This document shows positions 9,266 to 19,500 of a stretch of DNA of 64,000 nt, one piece after another. Under the pieces are notes generated by a model. That model did not search any database and was not told the origin of the DNA. It saw only the letters and a list, made by a program, of their open reading frames with translations. Every line of letters starts with the position of its first letter. Position 1 is the first letter of the stretch. Source of the DNA: Taklimakanibacter deserti. GTDB lineage: Bacteria > Pseudomonadota > Alphaproteobacteria > Rhizobiales > Aestuariivirgaceae. The stretch is taken from contig QORU01000001.1 in assembly GCA_003574785.1 (NCBI GenBank), positions 310,001-374,000 on the forward strand, in the 5' to 3' direction. The translations under genes were made by a program, and so were the position numbers.

Positions 9266-9293
9266 AAGCCCGCATGGCGCGCCATGCGGGCTT
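9266..9293. terminator. Bidirectional terminator between convergent genes
   Basis: A perfect 13-base-pair stem (AAGCCCGCATGGC with GCCATGCGGGCTT) around a 2-base GC centre lies between paralogue B and the convergent ABC substrate-binding gene. It is preceded by CAAAA and followed by CTTCGTTT, giving a U-rich exit on both strands. It is 27 bases after the + strand stop and 23 bases from the - strand stop. Confidence 0.85.
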
Positions 9294-9316
9294 CTTCGTT
9301 TCAGCGCCTAGGCTGA

Positions 9317-10438
9317 TTACTTGTTCAGCTCGGCATCCTCGGCATATTTGCCGTCATGCCACTTGTACCAGACGTACTTTGCGTCCTTGATGTCGCCCTT
9401 CTGGTCGAGCGAGAGGTCGCCAAGGACGGTCTTCACCGTGTTGCCGGCGCGGAGCCATTCGGCGATCTTCTTGTTGTCGTCAGCACCGCCCGCCGCCTTC
9501 ACCGCCTGGTCATAAGCCTGGACGGCGGCATAGGTGTAGAGCGTATAGCCCTCCGGGTTGTAGCCGGACGCCTTGAACTTCTCGACCACGGCCTTGGCCG
9601 AGTCGAACTTCTGCGGATCGGGCGCGAAGGTCATGATCGTGCCTTCACCGGCCGGACCCGTGATGCTCCAGAACTCGTCGGTGACGAAGGCGTCGCCCGA
9701 GATCATGAGCGCCTGCGAGCCCTGCTCACGCAGCTGGCGGAGGATGAGACCGCCTTCCGTGTGATAGCCGCCGACATAGACGACATCGATCGCCGCTTCC
9801 TTGAGCTTCGACACGAGCGCGGTGTAGTCCTTCTCGCCGGCCGTGTAGGATTCGTTCACGGCTTCCTTCCCGCCGGCGGCATTCAGCGCCTTGCGGGTTT
9901 CGTCCGCCAGTCCTTTGCCGTAAGCGGTCTTGTCGTCGATGATGGCGATCTTCTTGTCCTTGTAGTTCTTGGCCAGGAAGTTGCCGGCGACGATGCCCTG
10001 GGCGTCGTCACGGCCGCAGACGCGCGCCACGTTCCAGCCGCCTTCGTCGGTGAACTTCGGGTTCGTCGAGGCCGGCGAAATCTGCAGGATGCCTTCCTCT
10101 TCATAAACCTTGGACGCGGGGATCGAGGAGCCCGAGCAGAAATGCCCGGCGATGAACTTCACGCCCTTGGACGCCATCTGGTTGGCCACGGCCACGGCTT
10201 GCTTCGGGTCGCAGGCGTCGTCGCCCACTTCCAGAACCACTTTCTCGCCGTTGATGCCGCCGGCCGCGTTGAGATCGGCAACAGCCATCTCGGCGCCCTT
10301 CTTCATCTGCTCACCGAAGGCGGCATACTGCCCGGTGATCGGGCCGACCACGGCGATCGTGATATCGGCCCAGGCCGTCGAGGCGGCGAGGGCCGTCGCG
10401 AAGCCTACGGCTAAGCCCGATAGTACAAACTTCTTCAT
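9317..10438 (-). CDS. Branched-chain amino-acid-type ABC transporter substrate-binding protein
   Basis: A 373-residue periplasmic binding protein of the Leu/Ile/Val-binding (LivJ/LivK) family. The signal peptide covers about residues 1-24 (MKKFVLSGLAVGFATALAAS, then AWA). The mature protein starts ITIAVVGPITGQYAAFG, the usual type I fold opening, and has the Cys pair CDPKQ...HFCSGSS and SPASTNP around the ligand cleft. AAGGGAGAACC precedes the ATG. It is the last gene of the livHMGF-DUF6867 run and is separated from it by a 128-base leader with hairpins, consistent with independent or boosted expression of the abundant binding protein. The ligand could be leucine, isoleucine or valine, or another amino acid or amide. 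Confidence 0.9.
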   Translation of the reverse strand: MKKFVLSGLAVGFATALAASTAWADITIAVVGPITGQYAAFGEQMKKGAEMAVADLNAAGGINGEKVVLEVGDDACDPKQAVAVANQMASKGVKFIAGHFCSGSSIPASKVYEEEGILQISPASTNPKFTDEGGWNVARVCGRDDAQGIVAGNFLAKNYKDKKIAIIDDKTAYGKGLADETRKALNAAGGKEAVNESYTAGEKDYTALVSKLKEAAIDVVYVGGYHTEGGLILRQLREQGSQALMISGDAFVTDEFWSITGPAGEGTIMTFAPDPQKFDSAKAVVEKFKASGYNPEGYTLYTYAAVQAYDQAVKAAGGADDNKKIAEWLRAGNTVKTVLGDLSLDQKGDIKDAKYVWYKWHDGKYAEDAELNK

Positions 10439-10476
10439 CTGGTTCTCCCTTGGGGTAATGACCTTGATCGGTCTTC

Positions 10477-10512
10477 GGGGTTTGCACACCCCTTGAGCCT
10501 ATCTTTGCTCAA
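10477..10512 (-). promoter_or_regulatory. Two adjacent hairpins in the leader of the substrate-binding gene
   Basis: Within the 128-base gap between the DUF6867 gene and the substrate-binding gene two inverted repeats lie side by side: TTGAGC/GCTCAA (10493-10512, 8-base loop) and GGGGT/ACCCC (10477-10492, 6-base loop). They could partly terminate read-through from livF or stabilise the downstream mRNA, as often happens at binding-protein genes. Neither has a long U-tract. Confidence 0.4.
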
Positions 10513-10566
10513 ATGGGTGCGATTGGAAAGGGCCATGCAGTTGGGTCATCGCCCTTGTTCCAAATT

Positions 10567-10914
10567 TCATGGAGCTCCTTTGGCCCGCCAGGAAAACGGG
10601 CTCGAACGCTCGTAAAGCCAGGGATACTGGCTGACCATCTGGCTAACCCGGGTCAGCCGGTAACCCAGGCTGGCGCCGGCGATCAGGACCAGCGTGTCAG
10701 TTATGAAATAATGCAGGCTTAAAAGGTCGCCATTGAACAGCGCATAGTGAAAGAAGCGTAAAGCCAGGCCCAGGGGGATCATATAGAGAACCGCCATCGC
10801 CCAGGGGCGCCATTTGGTGGCCAAGGCGCGTCCGGCGAGGAAAGCCGCGCCGCCCCCGATCACCACCGTCATGATCAGGAAGATCCAGGGGTTGTCCTCG
10901 ACGAAGAGAGACAT
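10567..10914 (-). CDS. DUF6867 small membrane protein in the liv operon
   Basis: A 115-residue inner-membrane protein with three or four hydrophobic helices (about residues 10-30, 38-58 and 66-88: IFLIMTVVIGGGAAFLAGRA, AMAVLYMIPLGLALRF, ITDTLVLIAGASLGYRL) and a cytoplasmic-looking tail rich in Ser, Trp and Arg. It matches the DUF6867 family, which I recall as recurring next to liv genes in Hyphomicrobiales. The position 10 bases after livF and before the substrate-binding gene suggests an accessory role in assembly or regulation of the importer, but no biochemical function is known to me. Confidence 0.75.
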   Translation of the reverse strand: MSLFVEDNPWIFLIMTVVIGGGAAFLAGRALATKWRPWAMAVLYMIPLGLALRFFHYALFNGDLLSLHYFITDTLVLIAGASLGYRLTRVSQMVSQYPWLYERSSPFSWRAKGAP

Positions 10915-10924
10915 TGTCGTTTCC

Positions 10925-11649
<725 letters not shown>

Positions 11650-11653
<4 letters not shown>

Positions 11654-12549
11654 TGGCCTCCCTTCCGGGCCGACGGCGCCTCGTGCTCGGCGCGCGCGAT
11701 CGCCTCGGTCACGAGCTTCGCGGCTATCGGTGGCGCCTCCTCTTCATCGACGCCCAGATAGGCGCGGATGACCGCCGGGTCGATCTTCACCTCGGCCGGT
11801 GTTCCGTCGGCGATCTTCTGGCCGTAGTCGAGCACCACCACATGGTCGGAAATCTCCATCACCACCTTCATGTCGTGCTCGATGAGGAGGACGCCGATGC
11901 CCTGGTTCTTGCGGATCGCCAGGAGAAGCTTGTTGAGGTCATCCGATTCGCGCGGGTTGAGGCCGGCGGCTGGCTCGTCGAGACACAGGAGCTTGGGCTC
12001 GGTGCACATGGCGCGCGCGATCTCGAGCCGGCGTTGCGCGCCATAGGGCAGGTCGCCCGCCGGATCGTCGGCGCGATCGGTCAGATGGATCTGATCGAGC
12101 CAATATTTCGCCTTCTCGACCGCCTCCTTCTCGGCGCGGCGATAGCCGCCCAATCCGAGAATGCCGGCGACGGTATAGCCCGAGGCCTTCATCAAGGTGT
12201 TGTGCTGGGCGACGACCAGATTCTCCAGCACCGTCATGCCGGCGAAGAGCCGGATGTTCTGAAAGGTGCGCGCCACCTTGGCGAATTGCGATATGCGGAA
12301 ATCGTCCATGCGCTCGAGGATGAATTCCTTGCCGTCGGTGTGGCGCATCACAATCATGCCCTCGGTCGGCTTGTAGAAGCCGGTGAGGCAGTTGAAGACG
12401 GTGGTCTTGCCGGCGCCATTGGGGCCGATGAGGGCGGTGATGTCGTTGCGTCCGACGCTGAAGGAGAGGTCGTCGATGGCGACGAGGCCGCCGAAGCGCA
12501 TGGTGAGATGATCCACGCGCAGCACGGGATTGTCTTTCCAGTTCGCCAT
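11650..12549 (-). CDS. livG: ABC transporter ATP-binding protein LivG
   Basis: A 299-residue ATPase. Walker A is GPNGAGKTT (about residue 42), the signature is the LivG-type LPYGAQRRLEIARAM, Walker B is LLCLDEPAAGLNP, and the H-loop is LLIEHDMKVVM. The family is usually about 255 residues; here a C-terminal extension of roughly 40 residues (EEEAPPIAAKLVTEAIARAE and beyond) is present, rich in Glu, Ala and basic residues. One base separates it from the livM stop and it overlaps livF by 4 bases. Confidence 0.93.
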
Positions 12550-12550
12550 C

Positions 12551-14179
12551 TCAGCCGTGTCCCTGCGCCACGAGATCGGCGGAGACCGCCTTCTTCTCTT
12601 TCAGGAAGATCGACGGATCGCGTTTGGTGACGAGGCCGCGCGGTCGCCAGCGCATGATCAGCACCATGGCGATGCCGACCGCCAGCATGCGGTACTGCGC
12701 CGGATCGAAGCCGTCCGGCATGATCGCCTTGAGGAAGGCCAGCTCGCGGAAGACCTCGAAGGCGCCGATCACCACGATGGCGGCGATGACGACGCCGATC
12801 TGCGATCCGAGCCCGCCCAAGACGACGATGGCGAGGATGATAGCCGATTCCATGAAGACGAAGCTCTCGGGCGAGACGAAGCCCTGCCTCGTCGCGAAGA
12901 ACGAGCCAGCGAAGCCGCCGAACATGGCGCCGATGGCAAAGGCGGTGAGCTTGGTGTTGGTGGTGTTGATGCCGAGCGAGCGGCAGGCGATCTCATCCTC
13001 GCGCAAGGCTTCCCAGGCGCGCCCGATCGGCAGCCGGCGCAGCCGCATGGTGACGAAATTGGTGATGAGGGCCAGAACGAGAATGACATAATAGAGGAAG
13101 ATGATGCGCTGGAGCGGCGAGTACTTCAGGCCGAAAGTCGCGGCAAAGCCGTTCTCGTCACTGGTGAAGGGAATTCCGAAGAAGCTCGGCCGGGGGATGT
13201 CGGATATGCCGTTGGGGCCGTTGGTGAAGCTGTACCAGTTGATCAGGATGACGCGGATGATCTCGCCAAAGGCCAAGGTGACGATCGCCAGATAGTCGCC
13301 CCTGAGGCGCAACACCGGAAAACCGAGGATGATGCCCCAGAGACCGGCAAGAAGGCCGGCGAGGGGGAGCACCAGCCAAAAGCTCCAGGGCGTGATGCCG
13401 TCGCCGAACCACAGCGGGAAATAGACGGTGGCGAGAAGCGCATAGGAATAGGCGCCGACCGCATAGAAGGCGACGTAGCCGAGATCGAGGAGGCCGGCGA
13501 GACCGACGACGATATTGAGGCCCCAGCCGAGCATCACATAAGTGAGCATCAATATCCCGAGGTCGACGATGCGGCGGTCGATGCCCGGTATGAAGGGCAG
13601 GAGGACGCCGACGATCAGAAGCGCCACGCCGAAATATTTGCCATAGGGCTCGACGGCCTGGACGAAGCCTGATTGCGCAGCCTTGCCTTCCACCGTCTCG
13701 CTGGCCGCCGAATAAGCGAGCCAGGCGCCCGCCAAGAAGGCGAAGACGCCAAAGGCTATGAACCAGGCCGGTAGTTGCGCATGGATCTGGGCCAGGAAAC
13801 CCAAGGGGGCATCCGTGGTGAAGAGGCCGATGACAAATGCCGCGACGCCGACGGCCATCGCACTCCAGCCCCAGCGCTTTACATGTTGCGGCGTCACCCA
13901 GGATGGGCGGTTCCAGACGAGAAGATGCAATGCCAGCCGTCCGGCGGTGATGATGGCGACGAAGCTCGCCACCCATCCCCAGCGTTGCTGGAGCACCAGG
14001 CCGCCTTGCGGCGCTTCCGTCTTGAGGCCGACGATCGGGCCCAGGATCGCGAAGGCGATCAGGGCGGTAAGCGCGACGTCGATGAGGATGCGGTTGAAAT
14101 CGGTTCCGGAGTGGGCGGGAGAGGAGGCGGTCACTGCGCCTTGTCCCTTTTGCTGTTGTGCGGTTTGCGCAGTCGCCAT
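12551..14179 (-). CDS. livM: Branched-chain amino-acid ABC transporter permease LivM
   Basis: A 542-residue multi-spanning permease. The C-terminal two-thirds are the conserved BPD_transp_2 domain (LNIVVGLAGLLDLGYVAFYA, LRGDYLAIVTLAFGEIIR with the EAA-like coupling loop, and SVGINT-like CRSLGINTTNTKL). The N-terminal 200 residues add further hydrophobic helices and make the protein longer than the roughly 420 residues of Escherichia coli LivM, as is common in alphaproteobacteria. It pairs with LivH to form the membrane channel. It is 2 bases from livH and 1 base from livG. Confidence 0.92.
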   Translation of the reverse strand: MATAQTAQQQKGQGAVTASSPAHSGTDFNRILIDVALTALIAFAILGPIVGLKTEAPQGGLVLQQRWGWVASFVAIITAGRLALHLLVWNRPSWVTPQHVKRWGWSAMAVGVAAFVIGLFTTDAPLGFLAQIHAQLPAWFIAFGVFAFLAGAWLAYSAASETVEGKAAQSGFVQAVEPYGKYFGVALLIVGVLLPFIPGIDRRIVDLGILMLTYVMLGWGLNIVVGLAGLLDLGYVAFYAVGAYSYALLATVYFPLWFGDGITPWSFWLVLPLAGLLAGLWGIILGFPVLRLRGDYLAIVTLAFGEIIRVILINWYSFTNGPNGISDIPRPSFFGIPFTSDENGFAATFGLKYSPLQRIIFLYYVILVLALITNFVTMRLRRLPIGRAWEALREDEIACRSLGINTTNTKLTAFAIGAMFGGFAGSFFATRQGFVSPESFVFMESAIILAIVVLGGLGSQIGVVIAAIVVIGAFEVFRELAFLKAIMPDGFDPAQYRMLAVGIAMVLIMRWRPRGLVTKRDPSIFLKEKKAVSADLVAQGHG

Positions 14180-14181
14180 CG

Positions 14182-15117
14182 TCAGACTTTCTCTACCTCC
14201 GGTTTGCCCAGAAGCCCTTGCGGCAGGAAGATGAGAACCACGGCCAGCATCGCGAAGGATGCGACGTCCTTGTATTCGACCGAGAAATAGGCCGACCAGA
14301 ACACCTCGATGAGACCCATGACAAGACCGCCCAGCATGGCGCCCGGGATCGAGCCGATGCCGCCCAGCACGGCCGCGGTGAACGCCTTAACGCCGGCGAG
14401 GAAGCCGATATAGAAGTCAATGACGCCGTAGCGCAGGAAGAACATGAGCCCGGCAACGGCGGCGAGCGATGCGCCCATGATGAAGGTGATGGAGATGGTC
14501 TTGTTGACGTCGATGCCGAGGAGCGACGCCATCTTCATGTCCTGCTCGCAGGAACGCTGGGCGCGCCCGAGCGAGGTGCGGGTGATGAGTGCCGTGAACA
14601 GCGCCATCAGAGCGAGCGTCGTCACGATGATGATGATCTGCATGGTGGAGAGGCGGACCACGAACTCGCCTTGCGCCGTCGTGGTGTGGACGAGATCGAC
14701 GCCGCCCGAGATCAGGGCCGGCATCGGCTTCGGCCGGCCGCCTTGGGCGATACGCACGAACTCCTGAAGGACGATCGACATGCCGATGGCGGAAATGAGC
14801 GGCGCCAGGCGGAACGAGCCGCGGAGCGGGCGATAGGCGACGCGCTCGACTGTCCAGTTGTAGGCGGAAGCGAGAATCATCGCGATGGCGAGGACGAGAA
14901 GGAGCGCCAGAAGAAGAAGCGCGAAGCTCGCCGAGGCGGTAAGCCCGATCGCCAGGATGGCGATCAGCGAGATGAAGGCGCCGACCATGAATATATCGCC
15001 ATGGGCGAAGTTGATCATGCCGATGATGCCATAGACCATGGTGTAGCCGATGGCGATCAGACCATAGATCGAGCCGAGCGTAATGCCGTTTATGAGCTGC
15101 TCTAGGAAATATTCCAT
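14182..15117 (-). CDS. livH: Branched-chain amino-acid ABC transporter permease LivH
   Basis: A 311-residue permease, first gene of the operon. The start MEYFLEQLINGITLGSIYGL and the following YTMVYGIIGMINFAHGD are the classic LivH N-terminus. About eight helices are visible, and the coupling loop carries RTSLGRAQRSCEQD. A further in-frame upstream start would add only eight residues (MRTKAGGL) and is not favoured. The 267-base gap upstream, shared with the divergent RND efflux adaptor, should contain the operon promoter. Confidence 0.93.
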   Translation of the reverse strand: MEYFLEQLINGITLGSIYGLIAIGYTMVYGIIGMINFAHGDIFMVGAFISLIAILAIGLTASASFALLLLALLLVLAIAMILASAYNWTVERVAYRPLRGSFRLAPLISAIGMSIVLQEFVRIAQGGRPKPMPALISGGVDLVHTTTAQGEFVVRLSTMQIIIIVTTLALMALFTALITRTSLGRAQRSCEQDMKMASLLGIDVNKTISITFIMGASLAAVAGLMFFLRYGVIDFYIGFLAGVKAFTAAVLGGIGSIPGAMLGGLVMGLIEVFWSAYFSVEYKDVASFAMLAVVLIFLPQGLLGKPEVEKV

Positions 15118-15260
15118 GAGCCCCCCTGCCTTTGTCCTCACCCGTTGCTTTTTTAGTTGTTATCCAGCTTCTTTTCGACTGGTTCAGCGATGCTTAGACG
15201 TATCACTTTGGAAAGACAAGCGGTTGCTCAAAAAACCGCCAAACGGTTCACAACCGCACC

Positions 15261-15297
15261 GTAAAGTAGTGAAATATTTCGTAACGAAATACTTTAC
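15261..15297. promoter_or_regulatory. Nested palindromic operator candidate upstream of the RND efflux genes
   Basis: The 267-base AT-richer gap between livH and the RND adaptor contains an exact inverted repeat TATTTCGT-A-ACGAAATA (15275-15291). It is nested within a second pair of arms, GTAAAGTA and TACTTTAC (15261-15268 and 15290-15297), and a third CGAAATA follows directly. A 17-base dyad of this size is typical of TetR-family operators, which often control RND pumps. It lies about 95-120 bases before the adaptor start. No TetR gene is adjacent, so the cognate regulator is unknown. Confidence 0.55.
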
Positions 15298-15384
15298 CGA
15301 AATATCTTGTCGTCTGTCAGTAGTGACCCATCTAGCAAGTTTATATCATTTACATCCAACCTTAATCGGCTTATCTAGACGCCC

Positions 15385-16527
15385 ATGTTGCGCCGCATCA
15401 TATATTTCCTACTTGTGATTGTGCTGCTGGGCGGACTCGGTGGCGCCATCGCCTGGTATGCCTTCGACTTCAAGCCGAAGATGATCGCCGGCTTCATTCA
15501 GGCGGCGCCGAAGCCGGTCGAGACCGTCTCGGCCGAGGAAGCGCGCCAGGACCAGTGGGAGCCGCAGATCGGCGCCATCGGCACGCTGGCAGCCGTCAAC
15601 GGCATCGAGGTCGCGCCCCAGGTCGGCGGCGTGGTCAGGGAGCTCCTGTTCGATTCGGGCGACCTGGTGAAGAAGGGCCAGAAGCTCATCCAGCTCGACA
15701 TCGATACGGAAGAAGCCGATCTCAAGAACTTCAAGGTGCAGCTCGACAATGCCCAGATCGAGTTCGACCGGCGCGAGAAGGTGTTCAAGAAGGGCTATGC
15801 CTCCAAGTCCGATCTCGACGCGGCGCGCATGCTCAGAGACCGGCTTCTCGCCGATGTCCAGCGCACCGAGGCGCTGATCGCGCAGAAATCGATCTATGCG
15901 CCGTGGGACGGCAGGCTCGGCCTGCGCGATGTCGCGGTCGGCAAATATGTGGCGGCCGGCCAGAATGTCGTGTGGATGCAGAGCGTCGATCCGATCTATG
16001 CCGACTTCACGGTGACCGAGGCCGATTTCGGCCGCATCAAGATCGGCCAGGAGGTGCAGGCGAGGTTCAGCACCTATCAGGGCGAAGCCTTCAAGGGCAA
16101 GGTGAAGACGCTCGATGCCCGCGTTTCCGAAACGAGCCGCATGATCACGGTCAGGGGCGAGATCGAGAATCCGGAAGGCCGCCTGGTGCCCGGCATGTAT
16201 GCCGACGTGACCGTGATCGTCGGGGCGCCCGAGCCGGTGGTCACCATATCGCAGACGGCGGTGACCTATTCGCTTTACGGTGATAGCGTCTTCGCGGTGG
16301 TGAAGGCGAAGAATCCAGATCCCAATGCGAAGGAGCCGGAGCTCGAGATCGAGCGGCGCTTCGTCAAACTGGGCCCGGTGCGCAGCGGCAGAGTGAACGT
16401 GATCGAAGGCGTCAAGTCCGGCGATCAGGTCGTGATCGCCGGGCAGAACAAGATCGATCAAGGTTCGAAAGTCCGAATCGACAATTCGATCGCGCTCAAC
16501 CTGACGGTTGACCGCAACACGCAATAA
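15385..16527 (+). CDS. RND efflux periplasmic adaptor (membrane fusion protein)
   Basis: A 380-residue adaptor of the AcrA/MexA/HlyD type. A single N-terminal hydrophobic segment (about residues 5-25, IYFLLVIVLLGGLGGAIAWY) anchors it, with no lipobox cysteine. It is followed by a lipoyl half-motif (VAPQVGGVVRELLFDSGDLV), a coiled-coil hairpin (about 105-165), the second lipoyl half (YAPWDGRLGLRDVAVGKYV), and beta-barrel plus membrane-proximal domains. It couples the RND pump, encoded 11 bases downstream, to an outer-membrane channel. No channel gene is present in the window, so a TolC-like protein encoded elsewhere would be needed. Confidence 0.93.
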   Translation: MLRRIIYFLLVIVLLGGLGGAIAWYAFDFKPKMIAGFIQAAPKPVETVSAEEARQDQWEPQIGAIGTLAAVNGIEVAPQVGGVVRELLFDSGDLVKKGQKLIQLDIDTEEADLKNFKVQLDNAQIEFDRREKVFKKGYASKSDLDAARMLRDRLLADVQRTEALIAQKSIYAPWDGRLGLRDVAVGKYVAAGQNVVWMQSVDPIYADFTVTEADFGRIKIGQEVQARFSTYQGEAFKGKVKTLDARVSETSRMITVRGEIENPEGRLVPGMYADVTVIVGAPEPVVTISQTAVTYSLYGDSVFAVVKAKNPDPNAKEPELEIERRFVKLGPVRSGRVNVIEGVKSGDQVVIAGQNKIDQGSKVRIDNSIALNLTVDRNTQ

Positions 16528-16538
16528 CGGGGCGAGCC

Positions 16539-19500
16539 ATGAGCTTCACCGATATTTTCGTGCGCCGGCCCGTGCTGGCGACGGTCGTAAGCCTTCTCAT
16601 CCTCCTGGTGGGCGCCAATTCGGTGTGGAACCTGCCGGTCCGGCAGTTCCCGAAGGTCGAAGACACGACGATCACCATCACCACGACCTATCCCGGCGCC
16701 AATGCCGACCAGATCAAGGGCTTCATCACCACGCCGATCCAGCAGGCGGTGGCCTCGACCGAGGGCATCGACACGCTGAAATCGACATCGGCGCAGAACG
16801 TCTCGACCATCACCATGAAGCTGAAGCTCGACGCCGACGGCGACCGGGCGCTGGCCGACGTTCTTTCCAAGATCAATGAAGTCAAGAGCGTGCTGCCGGA
16901 GGAATCGAAGGACCCGGTGGTGACGCGCACGACCGGCACGCCCTATGCGCTCATGTATATGGGCTTCAGCTCCGAGACCATGGCGCCGGCGCAGATCTCA
17001 GACTATCTCGACCGCGTGATCCGGCCGCAGATCCAGGCCATCAACGGCGTCGCCGAAGCCGAGATCCTCGGCGGCTCGACCTTCGCCATGCGCGTCTGGC
17101 TCAATCCGGACAAGATGGCGGCGCTCGGCATCACGCCGCTCGACGTCAACAACGCGCTGGCACAGAACAACTTCACTACCGCCGCCGGCAGCGTGAAGGG
17201 CGACTTCATCCAGCAGAACATCAATGCCAAGACGTCGCTCGAGACGCCCGAGCAGTTCCTGCAGCTCGTCGTAGCGGTCAAGAACGACACGATCATCCGC
17301 CTGGGCCAGATCGCCACTGTCGATCTCGGCCCGCAGAACTTCGACTCGACCTCGGCTTTCGACGGGCTCAAGGCGGTGTTCCTTGGCATCACCACCACGC
17401 CCGACGCCAACCCGCTGTCGGTGATCTCGCAAGTGCGCGACCAATTCCCCAACCTGCAGGGGCAACTGCCGCCGCAGCTCAAGGCGAGCATCGCCTATGA
17501 CGCGACCGAGTTCATCAATGCGTCGATCTGGGAGGTGAGCAAGACGCTCCTCGAGGCGACGCTCATTGTCATCGTCGTCATCTTCCTGTTCCTCGGCAAT
17601 ATCCGCTCGACGCTGGTTCCGGTCGTCACCATCCCGCTGTCGCTGGTCGGTGTGGCCATCTTCCTCCTGGCGCTCGGCTATTCGATCAACCTCCTGACGC
17701 TGCTCGCCTTCGTGCTGGCCATCGGCCTCGTCGTCGACGACGCCATCGTCGTCGTCGAGAACATCCACCGCCATATCGAGGACGGCATGACGCCGTTCCA
17801 GAGCGCGCTTGCGGGTGCGCGCGAGATTGCTGGCCCCGTCATCACCATGACGCTGACGCTGGCGGCGGTCTATGCGCCGATCGGCTTCACCTCGGGGCTG
17901 ACCGGCGCCTTGTTCCGAGAATTCGCCTTCACGCTCGCCGGCGCCGTCATCGTCTCAGGGATCATCGCGCTGACGCTGTCGCCGATGATGTGCTCGAAGA
18001 TCTTCAAGCAGCATGAGCAGGAAGGCTGGTTCGAGCGGATGATCGAGCGCATCTTCGGCGCGGTGCGCGGCTTCTATTCGCGCCGGCTCGAGGGCGCCAT
18101 GAAGCAGCGGCCGGTCTTCGCGCTGATGGTCATCCTCATCGTCGTCATGTCGGGCATCCTCTACAGCGCGATCAACAAGGAGTTGGCGCCCTCGGAAGAT
18201 CAGGGCGTGCTGTTCTCCTTCGTCAACGCGCCCGAGCACACCAATCTCGACTATCTGCAGACCTATGCCGACAAGGTGACACAGACCTTCATGGACGTGC
18301 CGGAGCGGCAGAACGTCTTCTCGATCGTCGGCATGGGATCGGTGCATGCCGCATTCGTCGGCCTCATCGTCAAGCCGTGGGAGCAGCGGGAGCGCTCCGA
18401 CACGATGATCATCGGTGAAATGCAGGGCAAGCTCGGCGGCATTTCCGGCGTCAAGACCTTCGCCACGGCGCCGCCCGCCATCCCGATCGGCGCCGGTGAA
18501 ATGCCGGTCGAGTTCGTCATCAAGACGCCCGGCGACTACACCAAGGTGGCCGAGGTGCTCGACAAGATCGATGCCGATGCCAAGAAGAGCGGCCTGTTCA
18601 TCTTCACCAACACGGATCTGCGCTTCGAGACGCCGCAGGCCGAGCTCATCATCGACAAGGACAAGGCCAACCAGCTCGGCGTCCGGATGAGCGATATCGG
18701 CTCGACGCTCGCGGTGCTGCTCGGCGGCAACAACGTCAACCGCATCAATATCCAGGGCCGGTCATATGAAGTGATCGCGCAGGTTCCGCGCGCGTATCGC
18801 GGTTCCGCCCAAAGGCTGCTCGACTATCAGCTGCGCACCACGGGTGGCGACATGGTGCCGCTGTCGTCCTTCATCAGGCTCGACCAGACGGTGCAGCCCA
18901 ACAGCCTCGCTACCTTCCAGCAGCTCAATTCGGCGACCTTCCAGGGCGCTCCGTTCCCCGGCCGGACTGTCGGCGAGGCGGTGGCGTTCCTGCAGCAGAA
19001 GGCGCAGGAATACTTCCCGCAGGGCATGACCTATGACTGGCAGGGTGAAGCCCGGCAGTTCGTGACCGAAGGCAACACGCTGGCCTACACCTTCCTGTTC
19101 GCCCTCATCGTCATCTATCTGGTGCTGGCGGCGCAGTTCGAGAGTTTCCGCGATCCGTTCATCATCCTCATCGGCCTGCCGGCGTCGATGTTCGGCGCCT
19201 TGTTCTTCCTGTTCATCCTGGGCGAGGTGAACGGCATGATGCAGGGCCAGTCGCCGATCAATCTCGGTTCCGGCACCATCAATATCTATACCCAGATCGG
19301 GCTCGTGACCTTGATCGGCCTCATCTCGAAGCACGGCATCCTCATGGTGGAATTCGCCAATAAGCTTCAGGAAGAGCAGGGCTACGACAAGTTCGCCGCC
19401 ATCAAGGAAGCGGCCGCGGTCCGCTTGCGGCCGATCCTGATGACGACCGCCGCCATGGTGATCGGCGTCGTGCCGCTGCTCGTCGCCGCCGGCGCCGGCG

